64,000 nt of DNA from Komarekiella delphini-convector SJRDD-AB1 (GCF_014831675.1 NZ_VJXY01000001.1:55324-119323); one strand, 5' to 3'. Positions 1 through 9,822 are shown, numbered from the stretch's first letter. A program made the numbers and translations. The notes: a model not told the origin generated them from the letters alone.

Positions 1-194
<194 letters not shown>

Positions 195-243
195 TCTGGC
201 TAAGCTAATGTGCGTCTAAATTGCATAACTACTTTTTGTAGTT

Positions 244-285
244 GTTAACTGTTGACTGTTGACAGTTAACGGTTAACAGTCAACC
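244..285. repeat. Heptanucleotide tandem repeat (STRR type)
   Basis: Six consecutive 7-base units can be read as GTTAACT, GTTGACT, GTTGACA, GTTAACG, GTTAACA and GTCAACC. The last part also forms a 10-bp inverted repeat (GTTGACTGTT at 251-260 with AACAGTCAAC at 275-284). Such short tandemly repeated heptamers are characteristic of heterocystous cyanobacteria. The array lies in the psaB 3' untranslated region, before the terminator. Confidence 0.75.
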
Positions 286-348
286 TTAATATCGAGGTAA
301 TGGGCAATTCAAATACATAACAGCTTACTAGTTTTATAGATGAATAGT

Positions 349-380
349 AAAAAACCCCTATCGTTAGGCAGGGGTTTTTT
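349..380 (+). terminator. Rho-independent terminator of psaB
   Basis: A perfect 11-bp stem joins AAAAAACCCCT (349-359) and AGGGGTTTTTT (370-380) around a 10-base loop. The T-rich right arm acts as the U-tract on the plus strand. It is 155 bases after the psaB stop and before the next gene. The A-rich left arm would let it work on the opposite strand too, but no minus-strand gene ends here. Confidence 0.85.
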
Positions 381-481
381 ATTAAATTAGCTGAATATTA
401 AGATTACAATGCTTGATACAGCTCCTTTTTCCCCGCAAATAGCTAAAATCAAAGTGTTTACTTACCCAATTTGCGCTGAAT

Positions 482-853
482 TTGGCTACTGTATCTTGTC
501 CCCGTTGCCATCAACTCGTTGATAGTCAAGCTATCAGTTGTCCGTATTGCCGCACAACACTTAAAGCTTACGGACATCCTGGCATTCCCTTACACCGTGC
601 CGCTGGGGATGAGTATCTGTGCGACACCTGCACCTATCACGCCGATGATACCTGCAACTTTCCCCAACGTCCCTACGCCAAAGACTGTACTCTCTACCAA
701 AATATTGAAGAAATTAAATTAGAGTTGGAACAGCAACGTTACACCAACAGTTTTATCGTAACTGTGAAAAATTGGATAAAACGCAATCAACCTTTGTTGG
801 TAATAGTAGGTTTATTATTAGTCTGTTTGTTAATGGTTTTATCAACATCTTGA
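482..853 (+). CDS. Zinc-ribbon protein with C-terminal membrane anchor
   Basis: This 123-residue protein starts with a zinc-ribbon pattern: CPRC near residue 6 and CPYC near residue 20. A second cysteine cluster follows near residues 46-67 (CDTC, then TCNFPQ and KDC). One hydrophobic segment at about residues 102-120 should anchor it in a membrane with the metal-binding part on the cytoplasmic side. The start is a TTG, because no ATG or GTG occurs in frame between it and an upstream stop at 440-442, so the start is uncertain. This is a conserved cyanobacterial family of unknown function. Two metal sites and a tail anchor suggest a small regulatory or assembly factor, but that is only inference. 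Confidence 0.75.
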   Translation: MATVSCPRCHQLVDSQAISCPYCRTTLKAYGHPGIPLHRAAGDEYLCDTCTYHADDTCNFPQRPYAKDCTLYQNIEEIKLELEQQRYTNSFIVTVKNWIKRNQPLLVIVGLLLVCLLMVLSTS

Positions 854-1069
854 ACTAGGGATTGGGTACTGGGTACTGGGAAAAAGTTTTTTCACAATTT
901 GGTTTGGGTTTGAATCCCAATCAAAATTCGTCACTACCCCAGTCCCCAGTTAAAAAATATTTCTTTGGGTAGTAGAGTTATCGCATTAAAAAGCTAGATG
1001 GTTAGCGGTAAGAGGGTAAAATGCGTCAACTCATTGTCTAGCGAAAAAATTCGCGTAGGCGCAGCCTAA

Positions 1070-1180
1070 CCTAGGCATCGTCTCACCCAAGCAATTCAAA
1101 CCCATTTATTGAAACAGGATTTTAACATCACACCTTTAGTTGATGTCAATGTCCTAAAAACCCTTGCTAGTAGCCAATAA
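1070..1180 (+). pseudogene. Short decayed coding remnant, family not recognised
   Basis: The gap 854-1188 has no intact gene. Open codons from 1070 to a TAA at 1178-1180 give a protein-like tail (HRLTQAIQTHLLKQDF, then ITPLVDVNVLKTLASSQ). It has no start codon and an in-frame stop lies directly upstream at 1067-1069. A separate short start (MRQLIV followed by a stop) sits at 1021, with a GC-rich repeat-like stretch between the two. The pattern fits a small gene broken by a repeat insertion, but the original family cannot be named. A GGGTACT heptamer pair near 866-879 is the only other structure. Confidence 0.3.
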
Positions 1181-1188
1181 AACCATTT

Positions 1189-1986
1189 ATGAGTAGTTCA
1201 AAGCTTTTAGAAAAAGAACGTAGCGAAGTTTTGCAACAGTTGGAAGATTGGCTGGAAACTCCAATGCTGGTGCTGGGTTTTGTATGGCTAGCACTATTCA
1301 TCATCGAGATTATCTGGGGGCTAAATCCTTTATTGCAAACCGTTAGTATTACTATCTGGATTATCTTTATATTAGATTTTTTACTGAAATTAGCGATCGC
1401 TCCTCATAAAATTTCCTATATCAAAAGCAACTGGTTAACAGCTATTTCTCTACTATTGCCAGCCCTGCGTACTTTTCGGATTATCCGAGTTGTAAAGATA
1501 CTACGAACAGCACGCGCTGTGCGAGGGCTACAACTGTTGCGAGTTGTGACTCGTGCGAACCGAGGAATGCGAGTTCTCTCAGCAAGTATTAGCCGTCGAG
1601 GGTTTGGTTATGTTGTGGCGTTAACCATGATTATTACTTTAGTAGGAGCAGCAGGGATGTATGCCTTTGAAAATGAAGTTCCTAATGAATCTGGGCTACA
1701 TAATTACGGCAGTGCTTTATGGTGGACAGCAATGCTCATGACGACAATGGGTTCTGAGTATTGGCCCAAAACGCCCGAAGGACGCGTGCTTTGTTTTTTC
1801 TTGGCGTTATATGCGTTTGCCGTGTTTGGCTATGTCACTGCAACTCTAGCGACGTTCTTTATTGGTCGTGATGCCGACGATGATGAAGCAGAGTTAGCCG
1901 GGGCGAAATCGATTCAGGTGCTTCAGGGTGAAATCGCAGCATTACGCAGAGAAATTCAAGAACTATTGCATCAAAATTCAGAATGA
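1189..1986 (+). CDS. Voltage-sensor-type ion channel (ion transport family)
   Basis: This 265-residue protein has the layout of a six-helix voltage-gated channel. Helices are seen at about 26-44 and 52-70. An arginine-rich S4 segment spans 94-128, with positive residues about every third position. S5 is at 141-160, a pore loop at 172-192, S6 at 199-225, and a charged coiled-coil tail follows to the end. The pore sequence is TTMGSEYWP (185-193), where potassium channels normally have T-V-G-Y-G, so ion selectivity cannot be assumed. No clear ribosome site precedes the ATG. It opens a run of membrane proteins with MscS, DUF2254 and a YjdF-like protein, which suggests a role in ion or osmotic balance. 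Confidence 0.85.
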   Translation: MSSSKLLEKERSEVLQQLEDWLETPMLVLGFVWLALFIIEIIWGLNPLLQTVSITIWIIFILDFLLKLAIAPHKISYIKSNWLTAISLLLPALRTFRIIRVVKILRTARAVRGLQLLRVVTRANRGMRVLSASISRRGFGYVVALTMIITLVGAAGMYAFENEVPNESGLHNYGSALWWTAMLMTTMGSEYWPKTPEGRVLCFFLALYAFAVFGYVTATLATFFIGRDADDDEAELAGAKSIQVLQGEIAALRREIQELLHQNSE

Positions 1987-1990
1987 TGAT

Positions 1991-2228
1991 AGGACTTACG
2001 CAAAAACTCTCTGAAACTCTGATTTCTCCGTGCCCTCTGTCTTTAGAAGTTCTGATGCCTGTCTTGAAAAGTTTCCTGCGGAGGGAAACCCTCCCGCAGA
2101 ACTTTTCGCTCTTGGCGGGCTGCGCCAACGGATAGCGCAGCGTTAGTGACGTAGGAGCGTCGGAAACCTCCGCTCAGACTTCTCGCTGTGTCCTCTGTGG
2201 TTCGTTCCGTTACCCGTGCGTAAGTCCT
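1991..2228. mobile_element. MITE-like element, copy 1
   Basis: The 238-bp element is bounded by terminal inverted repeats: AGGACTTACGC at the left and GCGTAAGTCCT at the right. It has no protein-coding gene. The inside contains shorter palindromic pieces, such as AGTTTCCTGCGGAGGG and its neighbours. A shorter copy lies at 21480-21614 in the opposite orientation, matching both ends and the flanking inner stretches. No clean target-site duplication is visible. It fills almost the whole gap between the ion channel and MscS genes. It could be moved by a transposase encoded elsewhere, which is inference. Confidence 0.75.
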
Positions 2229-2257
2229 GGATGAAAATTAATGAGTGAGGAAACTAC

Positions 2258-3265
2258 ATGAATGCAGAAATCTCCGCAGCTTGGGACAAGGTTCAAAGCA
2301 TGATCAACGGGTTCATAGCTTTGCTACCGAATATTGTCTTAGCGTTAATTGTCTTCATCTTCTTTTTGTTTATTGCTAGCAGAATTAAGGCACTGGTTAA
2401 GCGGTTAACTCGCAACCGTCGCCAAGCCCGAAATCTGGGACTAGTGCTGGGAAGGTTAGCGCAGGGGGTGACAATTTTGATTGGGTTGTTTATCGCCCTT
2501 TCTATTGTGATTCCTACATTTAGAGCCGGTGATTTGATACAACTATTGGGAATAAGCGGTGTTGCAATTGGTTTTGCCTTCCGCGATATTTTGCAAAACT
2601 TCTTAGCTGGGATTTTAATTCTGCTGACTGAACCTTTCCAAATTGATGACCAAATTGTTTTTAAAGACTTTGAAGGAACGGTCGAAAATATCGAGACACG
2701 CGCAACAACAATCAGAACTTATGACGGGCGAAGGATTGTCATTCCTAACTCTGAGTTGTTTATTAATTCTGTGACTGTCAACACTGCCTTTGATAACCGC
2801 CGATTAGAGTATGATGTCGGCATTGGCTACGGCGATGATATTGATGTGGCCAAGCAGTTGATGCTAGATGCAATGCACAGCATAGACGAAGTTTTAAGAG
2901 ATCCGGCTCCTGATGTACTGGTAATGGAACTAGCCGAAAGCACTGTTAACATCCGCGTGCGCTGGTGGATTAATCCACCACGACGGATAGACGATCTTCA
3001 TTCACGGGACAAGGTGTTGTCTGCAATTAAGAAAAAGCTCGTTGCAAACGGCATTGATTTACCCTTCCCAACTCAACAAATTCTGTTCCACGACCAGACC
3101 GAAGAGACAGATGGAAACCGCTCCCGTCAGCGTGAAGGTTGGCCATCTGGTAAAGGTGAAGTACCAAAGCCTCGCCGCATCAGTGATTCGCTTAGATTAC
3201 TTGCTCAAGTACGCTCCTCACAAGATGACAACGGCAAAATAGATTCTCAAATTAACAAACAATGA
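2258..3265 (+). CDS. Small-conductance mechanosensitive channel (MscS family)
   Basis: This 335-residue protein has two N-terminal hydrophobic helices (about 22-45 and 68-90). A glycine/alanine-rich pore helix follows (LLGISGVAIGFAFRDILQNF, near 95-115), then the MscS beta-domain signature (EPFQIDDQIVF). The soluble alpha/beta part runs to about residue 275, with a charged, probably disordered tail after it. MscS channels open under membrane tension to release solutes after hypo-osmotic shock. A GAGG ribosome site sits 8 bases before the ATG. The stop overlaps the start of the following DUF2254 gene by 4 bases, so the two are co-transcribed and translationally coupled. Confidence 0.93.
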   Translation: MNAEISAAWDKVQSMINGFIALLPNIVLALIVFIFFLFIASRIKALVKRLTRNRRQARNLGLVLGRLAQGVTILIGLFIALSIVIPTFRAGDLIQLLGISGVAIGFAFRDILQNFLAGILILLTEPFQIDDQIVFKDFEGTVENIETRATTIRTYDGRRIVIPNSELFINSVTVNTAFDNRRLEYDVGIGYGDDIDVAKQLMLDAMHSIDEVLRDPAPDVLVMELAESTVNIRVRWWINPPRRIDDLHSRDKVLSAIKKKLVANGIDLPFPTQQILFHDQTEETDGNRSRQREGWPSGKGEVPKPRRISDSLRLLAQVRSSQDDNGKIDSQINKQ

Positions 3266-4608
3266 GAAACGTCAAGTTAAGCAAACTTTGGGATCAGCTC
3301 CACTCAAGTTACTGGTTTATACCAGCAGTTATGGCGGTGATAGCTACTGCTTTAGCCTTTACAATGCTCACTCTTGACCGTACAGGCAAGGTAGAAATTG
3401 ATTATTGGTGGGTTTACACTGGTGGAGCAGATGGAGCGCGATCGCTCTTAGAAGCTGTTGCAGGTTCAATGGTAAGCGTTTCTGCTACAGCTTTTTCAAT
3501 TACAATCGTGGCGCTTCAGCTTGCGGCTTCCAATTTTGGCCCCCGCCTACTGCGTAATTTTATGCAGGATACGGGTAATCAGGTTGTACTTGGCACATTT
3601 ATTAGTACATTCATCTACTGCTTGCTCGTACTGCGGACAATTCATGGAGAGGGAGATGGATACAGCCAGTTTGTGCCACAACTTGCGGTTACAATCGGCA
3701 TTTTACTCGCAATTATTAGCATTGGTGTTTTGATTTATTTTATCCATCATGCTTCAACAATAATTCAGGCATCTAACGTAATCCAAAATGTTAGTGCAGA
3801 TTTACATTCAGCAATTGAGCGGCTATTTCCAGAAAAAATTGGGCGTGGTGAACCAGAAGATAGCCTTGGAGTTGAAGAAATTCCCATGTCTTTTAAGGAG
3901 GAAGCTTTACCGATTCGAGCTAATAATACTGGTTATCTACAAGCGATCGATGACCAAGAATTGATGAAAATTGCTTGTAAGCATAATTTGCTAGTACGCC
4001 TTAAAGTTCATCCGGGAAAATTTGTGGTTCAAGGTAGCGATTTAGTCTTGGTTTTTCCTGGTAAAAAAGTCAATCAAAAACTGGTCAAAAAAATCAATGA
4101 TGCCTTTATTTTGGGTAAAGAACGTACAGAGCAGCAGGATGTAGAATTTCCGATCAATCAGTTAGTAGAAATTGCCCTACGTGCTATCTCTCCTGCCGTG
4201 AATGACCCATTTACTGCAATTCGCTGTATTGACCAATTAGGTGCTGGATTGTGTCATCTCGTTCAAAGGAATTTCCCTTCACCTTATCGCTACGATAATA
4301 ATAAACTGCGCGTAATTACCGAAAGCGTAAAGTTTAAGGGACTAACTGATGCTGCTTTTAATCAAATTCGTCAGTATGGGCGGTCTGATGCCGCAGTAAC
4401 TATTCGCTTGTTAGAAGCTATAGCTTTAATTGCTAGTTACACTAACAATTCTAAATATCAAGCAGCCCTGCGGCATCATGCTGACATAATTTTACAAGAT
4501 AGCCGTGAGGGACTCTCACAAGAACAAGACTGCAAAGATGTGCAAGAACGGTATTACGAGGTTATCAAAACTTTAGATAAGAGCAGCACTATTAAAGATT
4601 GGGATTAA
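3262..4608 (+). CDS. DUF2254 membrane protein
   Basis: The start overlaps the MscS stop in an ATGA arrangement. Four hydrophobic helices occupy about residues 18-165. The pattern SMVSVSATAFSITIVALQLA and the following SNFGPRLLRNFM are typical of the DUF2254 family. The remaining 280 residues are soluble, with EIALRAISPAVNDPFTAIRC as the most conserved-looking block. Members are widespread predicted membrane proteins with no established biochemical role. Coupling to an MscS channel suggests an accessory role in ion or osmotic control, but this is inferred from context only. At 448 residues the length is normal for the family. Confidence 0.85.
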   Translation: MRNVKLSKLWDQLHSSYWFIPAVMAVIATALAFTMLTLDRTGKVEIDYWWVYTGGADGARSLLEAVAGSMVSVSATAFSITIVALQLAASNFGPRLLRNFMQDTGNQVVLGTFISTFIYCLLVLRTIHGEGDGYSQFVPQLAVTIGILLAIISIGVLIYFIHHASTIIQASNVIQNVSADLHSAIERLFPEKIGRGEPEDSLGVEEIPMSFKEEALPIRANNTGYLQAIDDQELMKIACKHNLLVRLKVHPGKFVVQGSDLVLVFPGKKVNQKLVKKINDAFILGKERTEQQDVEFPINQLVEIALRAISPAVNDPFTAIRCIDQLGAGLCHLVQRNFPSPYRYDNNKLRVITESVKFKGLTDAAFNQIRQYGRSDAAVTIRLLEAIALIASYTNNSKYQAALRHHADIILQDSREGLSQEQDCKDVQERYYEVIKTLDKSSTIKDWD

Positions 4609-4654
4609 CTAGAAAAATGGCATTTTAAATTAATAGTTTTATTTTAGATTAGGT

Positions 4655-5245
4655 ATGAAAAGTATGAATTGGAAAGGTTTCCGAGTTATTGCGTGGTTTG
4701 GACAAGCTCTATTAGCAATATTTGTCATAGTCGCAGCAGTTCAAGGAAAGTGGTCAAATGCTTTGGGTCTAGCATTTTTCCTCATAGCATCTTTTGTGTT
4801 TGTTGTCCGAGATGATAAATTACCCACCTTGTTTGATTTTCTGTTTGTCTTGGCTGCATTGCTTAATGCTACTGGTTGGGTATGGAATTTATTTGGTATG
4901 CCGGGGCCTTATGACGAGATTGTTCATGCTTATACAACTTTTGCAATTACCCTCGCACTCAGTTTTTTAGTCTATAGCTCAATGTTAAATATTTTTCGGA
5001 ATCATACACTCTTATATCTGGTGACAATTACTAGTTTTGGGATTGCTATTGGTGCTTTGTGGGAAGTTACGGAATGGTCTGCTGGTAAAATTCTTAATAC
5101 TCAAGTAATTGAGAGCTTGGATGACACCATCATTGATTTAATTATGGACTCTCTTGGTGCTGGATTAGCAGCTTTAATTAGTCTTTGGGCATTGCAAAAA
5201 TGGACAAGCCGTAAAGCAAATAATTCCCAAACTGAGACATATTAA
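4655..5245 (+). CDS. YjdF-like integral membrane protein (DUF2238 type)
   Basis: This 196-residue, mostly hydrophobic protein has five or six helices. It carries the polar residues of the YjdF family inside membrane segments: PYDEIVHAYTTF near 85, GALWEVTEWSAG near 130, and DDTIIDLIMDSLGAG near 153. These acidic and histidine positions suggest metal or proton binding in the membrane, though the function is unknown. It begins 46 bases after the DUF2254 gene on the same strand and probably shares its transcript. A second in-frame ATG at 4664 is an alternative start. Confidence 0.7.
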   Translation: MKSMNWKGFRVIAWFGQALLAIFVIVAAVQGKWSNALGLAFFLIASFVFVVRDDKLPTLFDFLFVLAALLNATGWVWNLFGMPGPYDEIVHAYTTFAITLALSFLVYSSMLNIFRNHTLLYLVTITSFGIAIGALWEVTEWSAGKILNTQVIESLDDTIIDLIMDSLGAGLAALISLWALQKWTSRKANNSQTETY

Positions 5246-5318
5246 ATACTTAGGATAGATTAAAAACTATGAAAAATGGTTTAATTTAAAAATTAAGTTT
5301 TCAGGTTTGAAAGATATT

Positions 5319-6613
5319 ATGAAACAACAGAATATACATGATAAGAATAATTATGATAACTCAAATTTATTTAATTCGCGAAGACAGTTTAATCAAAGAA
5401 AATTTGAAAATTTAGAGAAAAACTTATTGTGGAATAAATCAACAGCTCATTTGCTATCTCTTATAGGGATAATAGTAGGATTTTTGAGTAGTTGTTCGAG
5501 AGAGGTTCCTCCTTCGACTGTTCCTTCTCCTACAGTTAGTCAGCTACAGAATCAAAGCTCGCGCTCTCTTATACCAACTGCTGAGGACAGCAACTTTGTA
5601 GTTGCAGTTGTCGAAAAAGTAGAATCGGCTGTAGTTCAAATTAATACATCCCGAACTATCAGAACCGAAGTACCACAATTACCAGATACATTTAATGACC
5701 CATTCTTTCGGCGCTTTTTTGGTGAAAATCTCCCTACACAGCCTCAAGAGCGAGTAGAGCGCGGTGTCGGCTCTGGTTTTATCATTGTCCCAATGGACGA
5801 ATTCTCACCAATGCTCACGTTGTCAACAATGCAGATACGGTGACGGTATCATTTTCTGATGGTCGTACTGTTGAGGGCAAAGTGCTAGGCCAAGATTCGG
5901 TGAGCGATGTTGCAGTTGTGCAAATTCCTGGTAATAACTTATCAGCAGTAGAAATAGCAAATCCTGACTCTGCAAAACCAGGACAATGGGCGATTGCGAT
6001 CGGTAATCCTTTAGGTTTACAACAAACAGTAACAGTAGGTGTTATTAGTGCGATTAACCGTTCCTTAAATCTTTCCACTAGACCTAGTAGCTATATTCAA
6101 ACTGACGCAGCAATTAACCCCGGAAATTCAGGCGGGCCACTCTTAAATGCTCGTGGCCAAGTGATAGGTGTCAACACTGCAATTATTCAAGGTGCTGAAG
6201 GTATTGGCTTTGCTATTCCTATAGATACAGCTCAACGAATTGCCCAGCAATTAATTACTCAAGGCAAAGTTGAATATCCTTACTTAGGTCTTCAAATGCT
6301 AACACTAACACCAGAAGTCAAACAGAGAATCAATAATTATCCCAACAGTAACGTCCGCATTTTAGCAGAGCAAGGAATTCTTGTTGTTCGCGTTATCCCT
6401 AATTCTCCTGCTGCAAGAGTCGGACTGCGCCCAGGAGATGTTATTCAAATAATTAACAATCAATCCATCACCCCATCTGAAGAAGTTCAGCAGATTCTCG
6501 AAAAGAATGGCTTAAACAATAACTTACAAATCCAAGTGCTACGCAACGGACAGAACTTACAATTTACAGTAAAACCTGAACCACTGCCATCTCCAAATAA
6601 TACCCAGTCTTAA
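5319..6613 (+). pseudogene. HhoA/DegP-type serine protease gene broken by a one-base frameshift
   Basis: The first part (5319 to about 5788) encodes an N-terminal hydrophobic segment, a GFLSSCS lipobox-like site and the start of the protease domain up to GSGFII. The second part (about 5789-6613) continues in another frame with [15 protein letters not shown], then VSDVAVVQ, NPGNSGGPLL and a C-terminal PDZ domain. Together they contain the whole His-Asp-Ser triad and match the intact paralogue at 16286-17479. Aligned to that gene, one base is missing at 5787-5788. Read as two pieces, neither has a full triad: the downstream ORF begins after the histidine. This may be a recent pseudogene, a programmed shift or a sequencing error. 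The ATG at 5319 is preferred over a TTG at 5307. Confidence 0.85.
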
Positions 6614-6617
6614 GTTT

Positions 6618-6642
6618 GTCAGGTAGGTAATTACTACCTGAC
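6618..6642. terminator. Hairpin between convergent genes
   Basis: A perfect 9-bp stem pairs GTCAGGTAG (6618-6626) with CTACCTGAC (6634-6642) across a 7-base loop. It sits in the 32-bp gap between the protease gene and the convergent AI-2E permease gene. It is placed to end transcription from both sides, though it lacks a long T-run. Confidence 0.6.
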
Positions 6643-6645
6643 TTA

Positions 6646-7743
6646 TTAACTGTTTTCAACAGATGATTCAGACTTGCTATTTACCACAGTTATTACTTTT
6701 TGTTCGTGATTATTGTTTTTATTTTCATGCCAGTTGTTGAGTACATCCTCGACCAAAACTTCTTTAATCCAAGTCTGAAAGACAATTACTAACGGAACAG
6801 CCAGAAACACACCTAAAAAACCGAAGAAGCTGCCAAAAAAGACTACTGCTACTAAAGTAACTGCTGGCAAAAGAGATGCTTGGCTTTTCATCACTAAAGG
6901 CACTATAACTAGACTTTCAACCTGTTGAATTCCAAAGTACAAAGCTATAACAGCGGCAATTTTCCAAGGTTCTTCACTTAATGCTAGCAGTGCAGGTGGA
7001 ATCACACTTAAGGTTGGCCCAACATTTGGGATAAATTCTAATAATCCTGCCAAAATAGCATTGACTAATGGCAATGGTATTCCCAAAATCAAGAGTCCAA
7101 TATAGCTCAATGTTGCAATGACCAGCATAGTAAGAAGCGTGCCTTTTATCCAGCCAGTCAACGAGATTGCACACTTATTTAGAATGTCATCAACTCGCCG
7201 ACGATAAAAGGCAGGAAATAGCATTATAAATCCCTGCCGATAGGGCAAGGGATTGGCTAATAACATGATGGTGAGAGCTATAAAAAGCAACAAACCTAAA
7301 ATAATAGAAAGCGAGCTACTGACCAAGCTAAAAAAGTTGTTTATTAGCCGATTTAACCAATCTTGTAAACCTTGAGTCAGATACCTAAGTCCCTGAATAT
7401 TTTCTAATAGTTGGTCAGGAATTACATTTTGTAACCAGTTGTTCCACGATCGCAACCGTTCTAGCGCCATAGGCATAATATTACCAAATTGTTGCAATTG
7501 GTCAATAAGACGCGGTACAATCAGTGCAAAAAAACCGAACAAAACGATCAATAAAAGAATAACTGATATGGTAACTGCAATTCCTCGCTTGATACGAAAT
7601 CTTTGAAAAAAGCTCACTAATTGATTTAGAACTGTAGCTAAAACCACCGCTGCAAATATCACTAAAAGTATTTGCCGAATTTGCCATAAAATGTAAAGAG
7701 ATATAACAAGAGCAAGAAACCCAATTAATTGTCCGAATCGCAC
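6646..7743 (-). CDS. AI-2E family permease (PerM/YhhT type)
   Basis: This 365-residue protein has several long hydrophobic helices: a pair near 5-40, one near 55-80, and a cluster of five from about 140 to 340. Its central extramembrane region (RLRSWNNWLQNVIPDQL) and the motifs GLLEFIPNVGPTLS and FGIQQVESLVIVPLVM are typical of the AI-2E transporter superfamily. Members export small molecules or act as ion antiporters, and the substrate cannot be read here. The start is GTG, supported by a GGAGG ribosome site 7 bases upstream. A paralogue lies at 29566-30684. Confidence 0.88.
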   Translation of the reverse strand: MRFGQLIGFLALVISLYILWQIRQILLVIFAAVVLATVLNQLVSFFQRFRIKRGIAVTISVILLLIVLFGFFALIVPRLIDQLQQFGNIMPMALERLRSWNNWLQNVIPDQLLENIQGLRYLTQGLQDWLNRLINNFFSLVSSSLSIILGLLLFIALTIMLLANPLPYRQGFIMLFPAFYRRRVDDILNKCAISLTGWIKGTLLTMLVIATLSYIGLLILGIPLPLVNAILAGLLEFIPNVGPTLSVIPPALLALSEEPWKIAAVIALYFGIQQVESLVIVPLVMKSQASLLPAVTLVAVVFFGSFFGFLGVFLAVPLVIVFQTWIKEVLVEDVLNNWHENKNNNHEQKVITVVNSKSESSVENS

Positions 7744-7980
7744 AATGCATCCTCCGATTTTTAATATTTTCAGTGATTGTGCTGACTTTAGTTATTTAAA
7801 ATTAGCTGTATTACTATATTAAAAAAGCCACTAAAAGACAGATTTTTGAAGAGTAGTGTTATATCTACCTTCCGATATAATTTAGGTATTTTATAGCTGG
7901 TTTTTTATTCAGCAACTACATTACTCTTTGATTACTCTAGCTGGATTGATTTTATTCCCTTCTTAGCTCACTGGAATTTT

Positions 7981-9822
7981 TTAAGGTTTTAATTTTAAGC
8001 CAGTAATTAATTTAATCCGCTCCAGACGGTTTAAAATACGGGCAATCAGTTGTGAGTCTACAATAGGTTTGCTCACACAATCATCAGCACCGATCGCAAA
8101 TATTTGCTCAACAATATCTGCTTGTAAATTATCAACTAGAAAAAGTACTGGTAAAAATTTCCAGTACGGATCGTTACGCACTACTTGACAAAGTTCAATA
8201 CCATTGATGTGAGGCATTTCTACATCTAAAATTAGCAAATCTGGGGAAAATTCTGTTAGAGTATCCCAAAAGTAGCGTGGGTTTTTAAGAGTTTTTAGAG
8301 TAAGTCCTAAATTTTCTAGAGATTGTTTTATAACAGTTAATGTCTGTGAATCATCGTCTACAACCATGATTCTCGCTTTATTAATACGAGGTTGCTGTAA
8401 AACTTGAGTCACTGACTCCAAAATTTCGTTAGGAGGCATGGATTTTTGCAAAAAAGCACGTCCGCCAATTCGTGCAATCTCTAGGCGATCGCTAAAATTA
8501 TTTCGTTCTGTAAAAACTAACACGGGTATTTGTGGCGTTGGCGTTTCGCCCATCGTAGGTGTTCGCTGGGGTAATTCTGTTATTAATTGCAAGCTATCTT
8601 GCACACTATCAAGATCAAGTAGCACCACATCGGGATTTAAAGATGGGATTATACTTCTGGCGGCGGCGAGATTAGTAGCAATCTTAACTTGTAGTTCCTG
8701 ATTTTCAGCCTCCTTTATCAATTCCTCAACTAATTGGCGATCGCTGCTAATTACTAATAGTAGATTTTGGGTTTGTTCAACAGGATTTTTTTCTAACTCT
8801 CGTTGCAACTCCATCAAGAGCTTATCTAAGTAAAAACATTTAGCTTGGCTAAGAAATTTTTGATTTTGAAATAAATCTTCTATCTCATTAGCTAATAACG
8901 AGCCTTTTGGAAAGCCAAAACTACCTAACGAACCAGCTAACTTGTGAGCTTCTTGCTCTGCTTTTTGCCGCAGTTGAGCATCAAGTGTACCTTTTCTGAA
9001 AGCATCAGCTGCTAGCTTCAATACTGCAATGCGCGAACCAACCTTAGCTTTAAAAGCTTCCCGTTCTTTAGCAACGGCTGCTAGTAGAATTTGCTGCTGC
9101 TTTAAATCTATTTCTGGCTCATGTGTCTGAGAGGTTGGCTCATGATATAGAGCTTTTAAACGATAACCCATTCCATAAATAGTTTCTATAAAATCGTAGG
9201 GCGCACCCACTGCTTTTAACTTCTGTCGTAAACTTTTGATATGAGATTTAATCGTATTTTCTTCAGGTGGATCTTTTTCAGCGCTCCAAAGTTGATCTAC
9301 AATTGCACCCCGACTAAAGATGCGTTGATTATTGCGTAAAAATAGGTCTAAAAGACTAAATTCTTTTGCTGTTAAATTTAGTGCAATGTCTGCATAAGTT
9401 ACCTCACAAGTACTAGGATCAAGGCGTAATCTTCCCCATTCTAAAACTGGAGGTAAAGCAGTATTTCCCCGACGTAGTAAAGCACGAATCCGCGCTGATA
9501 ACTCTTGAAAGTCAAATGGTTTAACTACATAGTCATCGGCTCCGGCATCTAAACCGATAACTTTATCAGTTTCAGTATCTTTTGCTGTTAAAAGAAGAAT
9601 CAGCATTTGATAGCCTTCTTGCCGTAGTTGCCGACAAAGACTTATGCCATCCAGCTTCGGCAGAACGATATCTAATAAAATCAGGTCATACTTACAAACA
9701 CTTACCAACTCCCAACCGGCTTCACCATCAGCAGCAATATCAACTACATAATTTTGTTTAGTTAGAACTGTTGCCAAAGCTTGAGCAAGCGAATTATCAT
9801 CTTCTACTAAAAGAATTCTCAT
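7981..9822 (-). CDS. Multi-domain OmpR-type response regulator (REC-wHTH-Hpt-REC-REC)
   Basis: An N-terminal receiver carries the phospho-acceptor motif LILLDIVLPKLDG. An OmpR/PhoB winged helix follows (IKSHIKSLRQKLKAVG, then IYGMGYRLK). Next come a histidine phosphotransfer-like segment (EAHKLAGSLGSFG) and a second, degenerate receiver (VVLLDLDSVQDS). The last receiver has LLILDVEMPHING and the lysine motif VSKPI. Such chains are common in cyanobacteria and suggest an internal phosphorelay that controls DNA binding. The ATG at 9822 directly precedes the receiver strand MRILLVEDD. Upstream in-frame starts (to 9858) would add 12 residues. The hybrid kinase upstream on the same strand is the likely partner (inference). 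Confidence 0.88.
   Translation of the reverse strand: MRILLVEDDNSLAQALATVLTKQNYVVDIAADGEAGWELVSVCKYDLILLDIVLPKLDGISLCRQLRQEGYQMLILLLTAKDTETDKVIGLDAGADDYVVKPFDFQELSARIRALLRRGNTALPPVLEWGRLRLDPSTCEVTYADIALNLTAKEFSLLDLFLRNNQRIFSRGAIVDQLWSAEKDPPEENTIKSHIKSLRQKLKAVGAPYDFIETIYGMGYRLKALYHEPTSQTHEPEIDLKQQQILLAAVAKEREAFKAKVGSRIAVLKLAADAFRKGTLDAQLRQKAEQEAHKLAGSLGSFGFPKGSLLANEIEDLFQNQKFLSQAKCFYLDKLLMELQRELEKNPVEQTQNLLLVISSDRQLVEELIKEAENQELQVKIATNLAAARSIIPSLNPDVVLLDLDSVQDSLQLITELPQRTPTMGETPTPQIPVLVFTERNNFSDRLEIARIGGRAFLQKSMPPNEILESVTQVLQQPRINKARIMVVDDDSQTLTVIKQSLENLGLTLKTLKNPRYFWDTLTEFSPDLLILDVEMPHINGIELCQVVRNDPYWKFLPVLFLVDNLQADIVEQIFAIGADDCVSKPIVDSQLIARILNRLERIKLITGLKLKP

Noticed and set aside
880..960. 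tRNA-like T-arm word (GGTTTGAATCCCA)
   Set aside because: No acceptor stem, anticodon arm or D-arm can be folded around it.
1859..2128. 89-codon minus-strand frame across the channel gene end
   Set aside because: Half is antisense to the channel gene and half is the MITE-like element.
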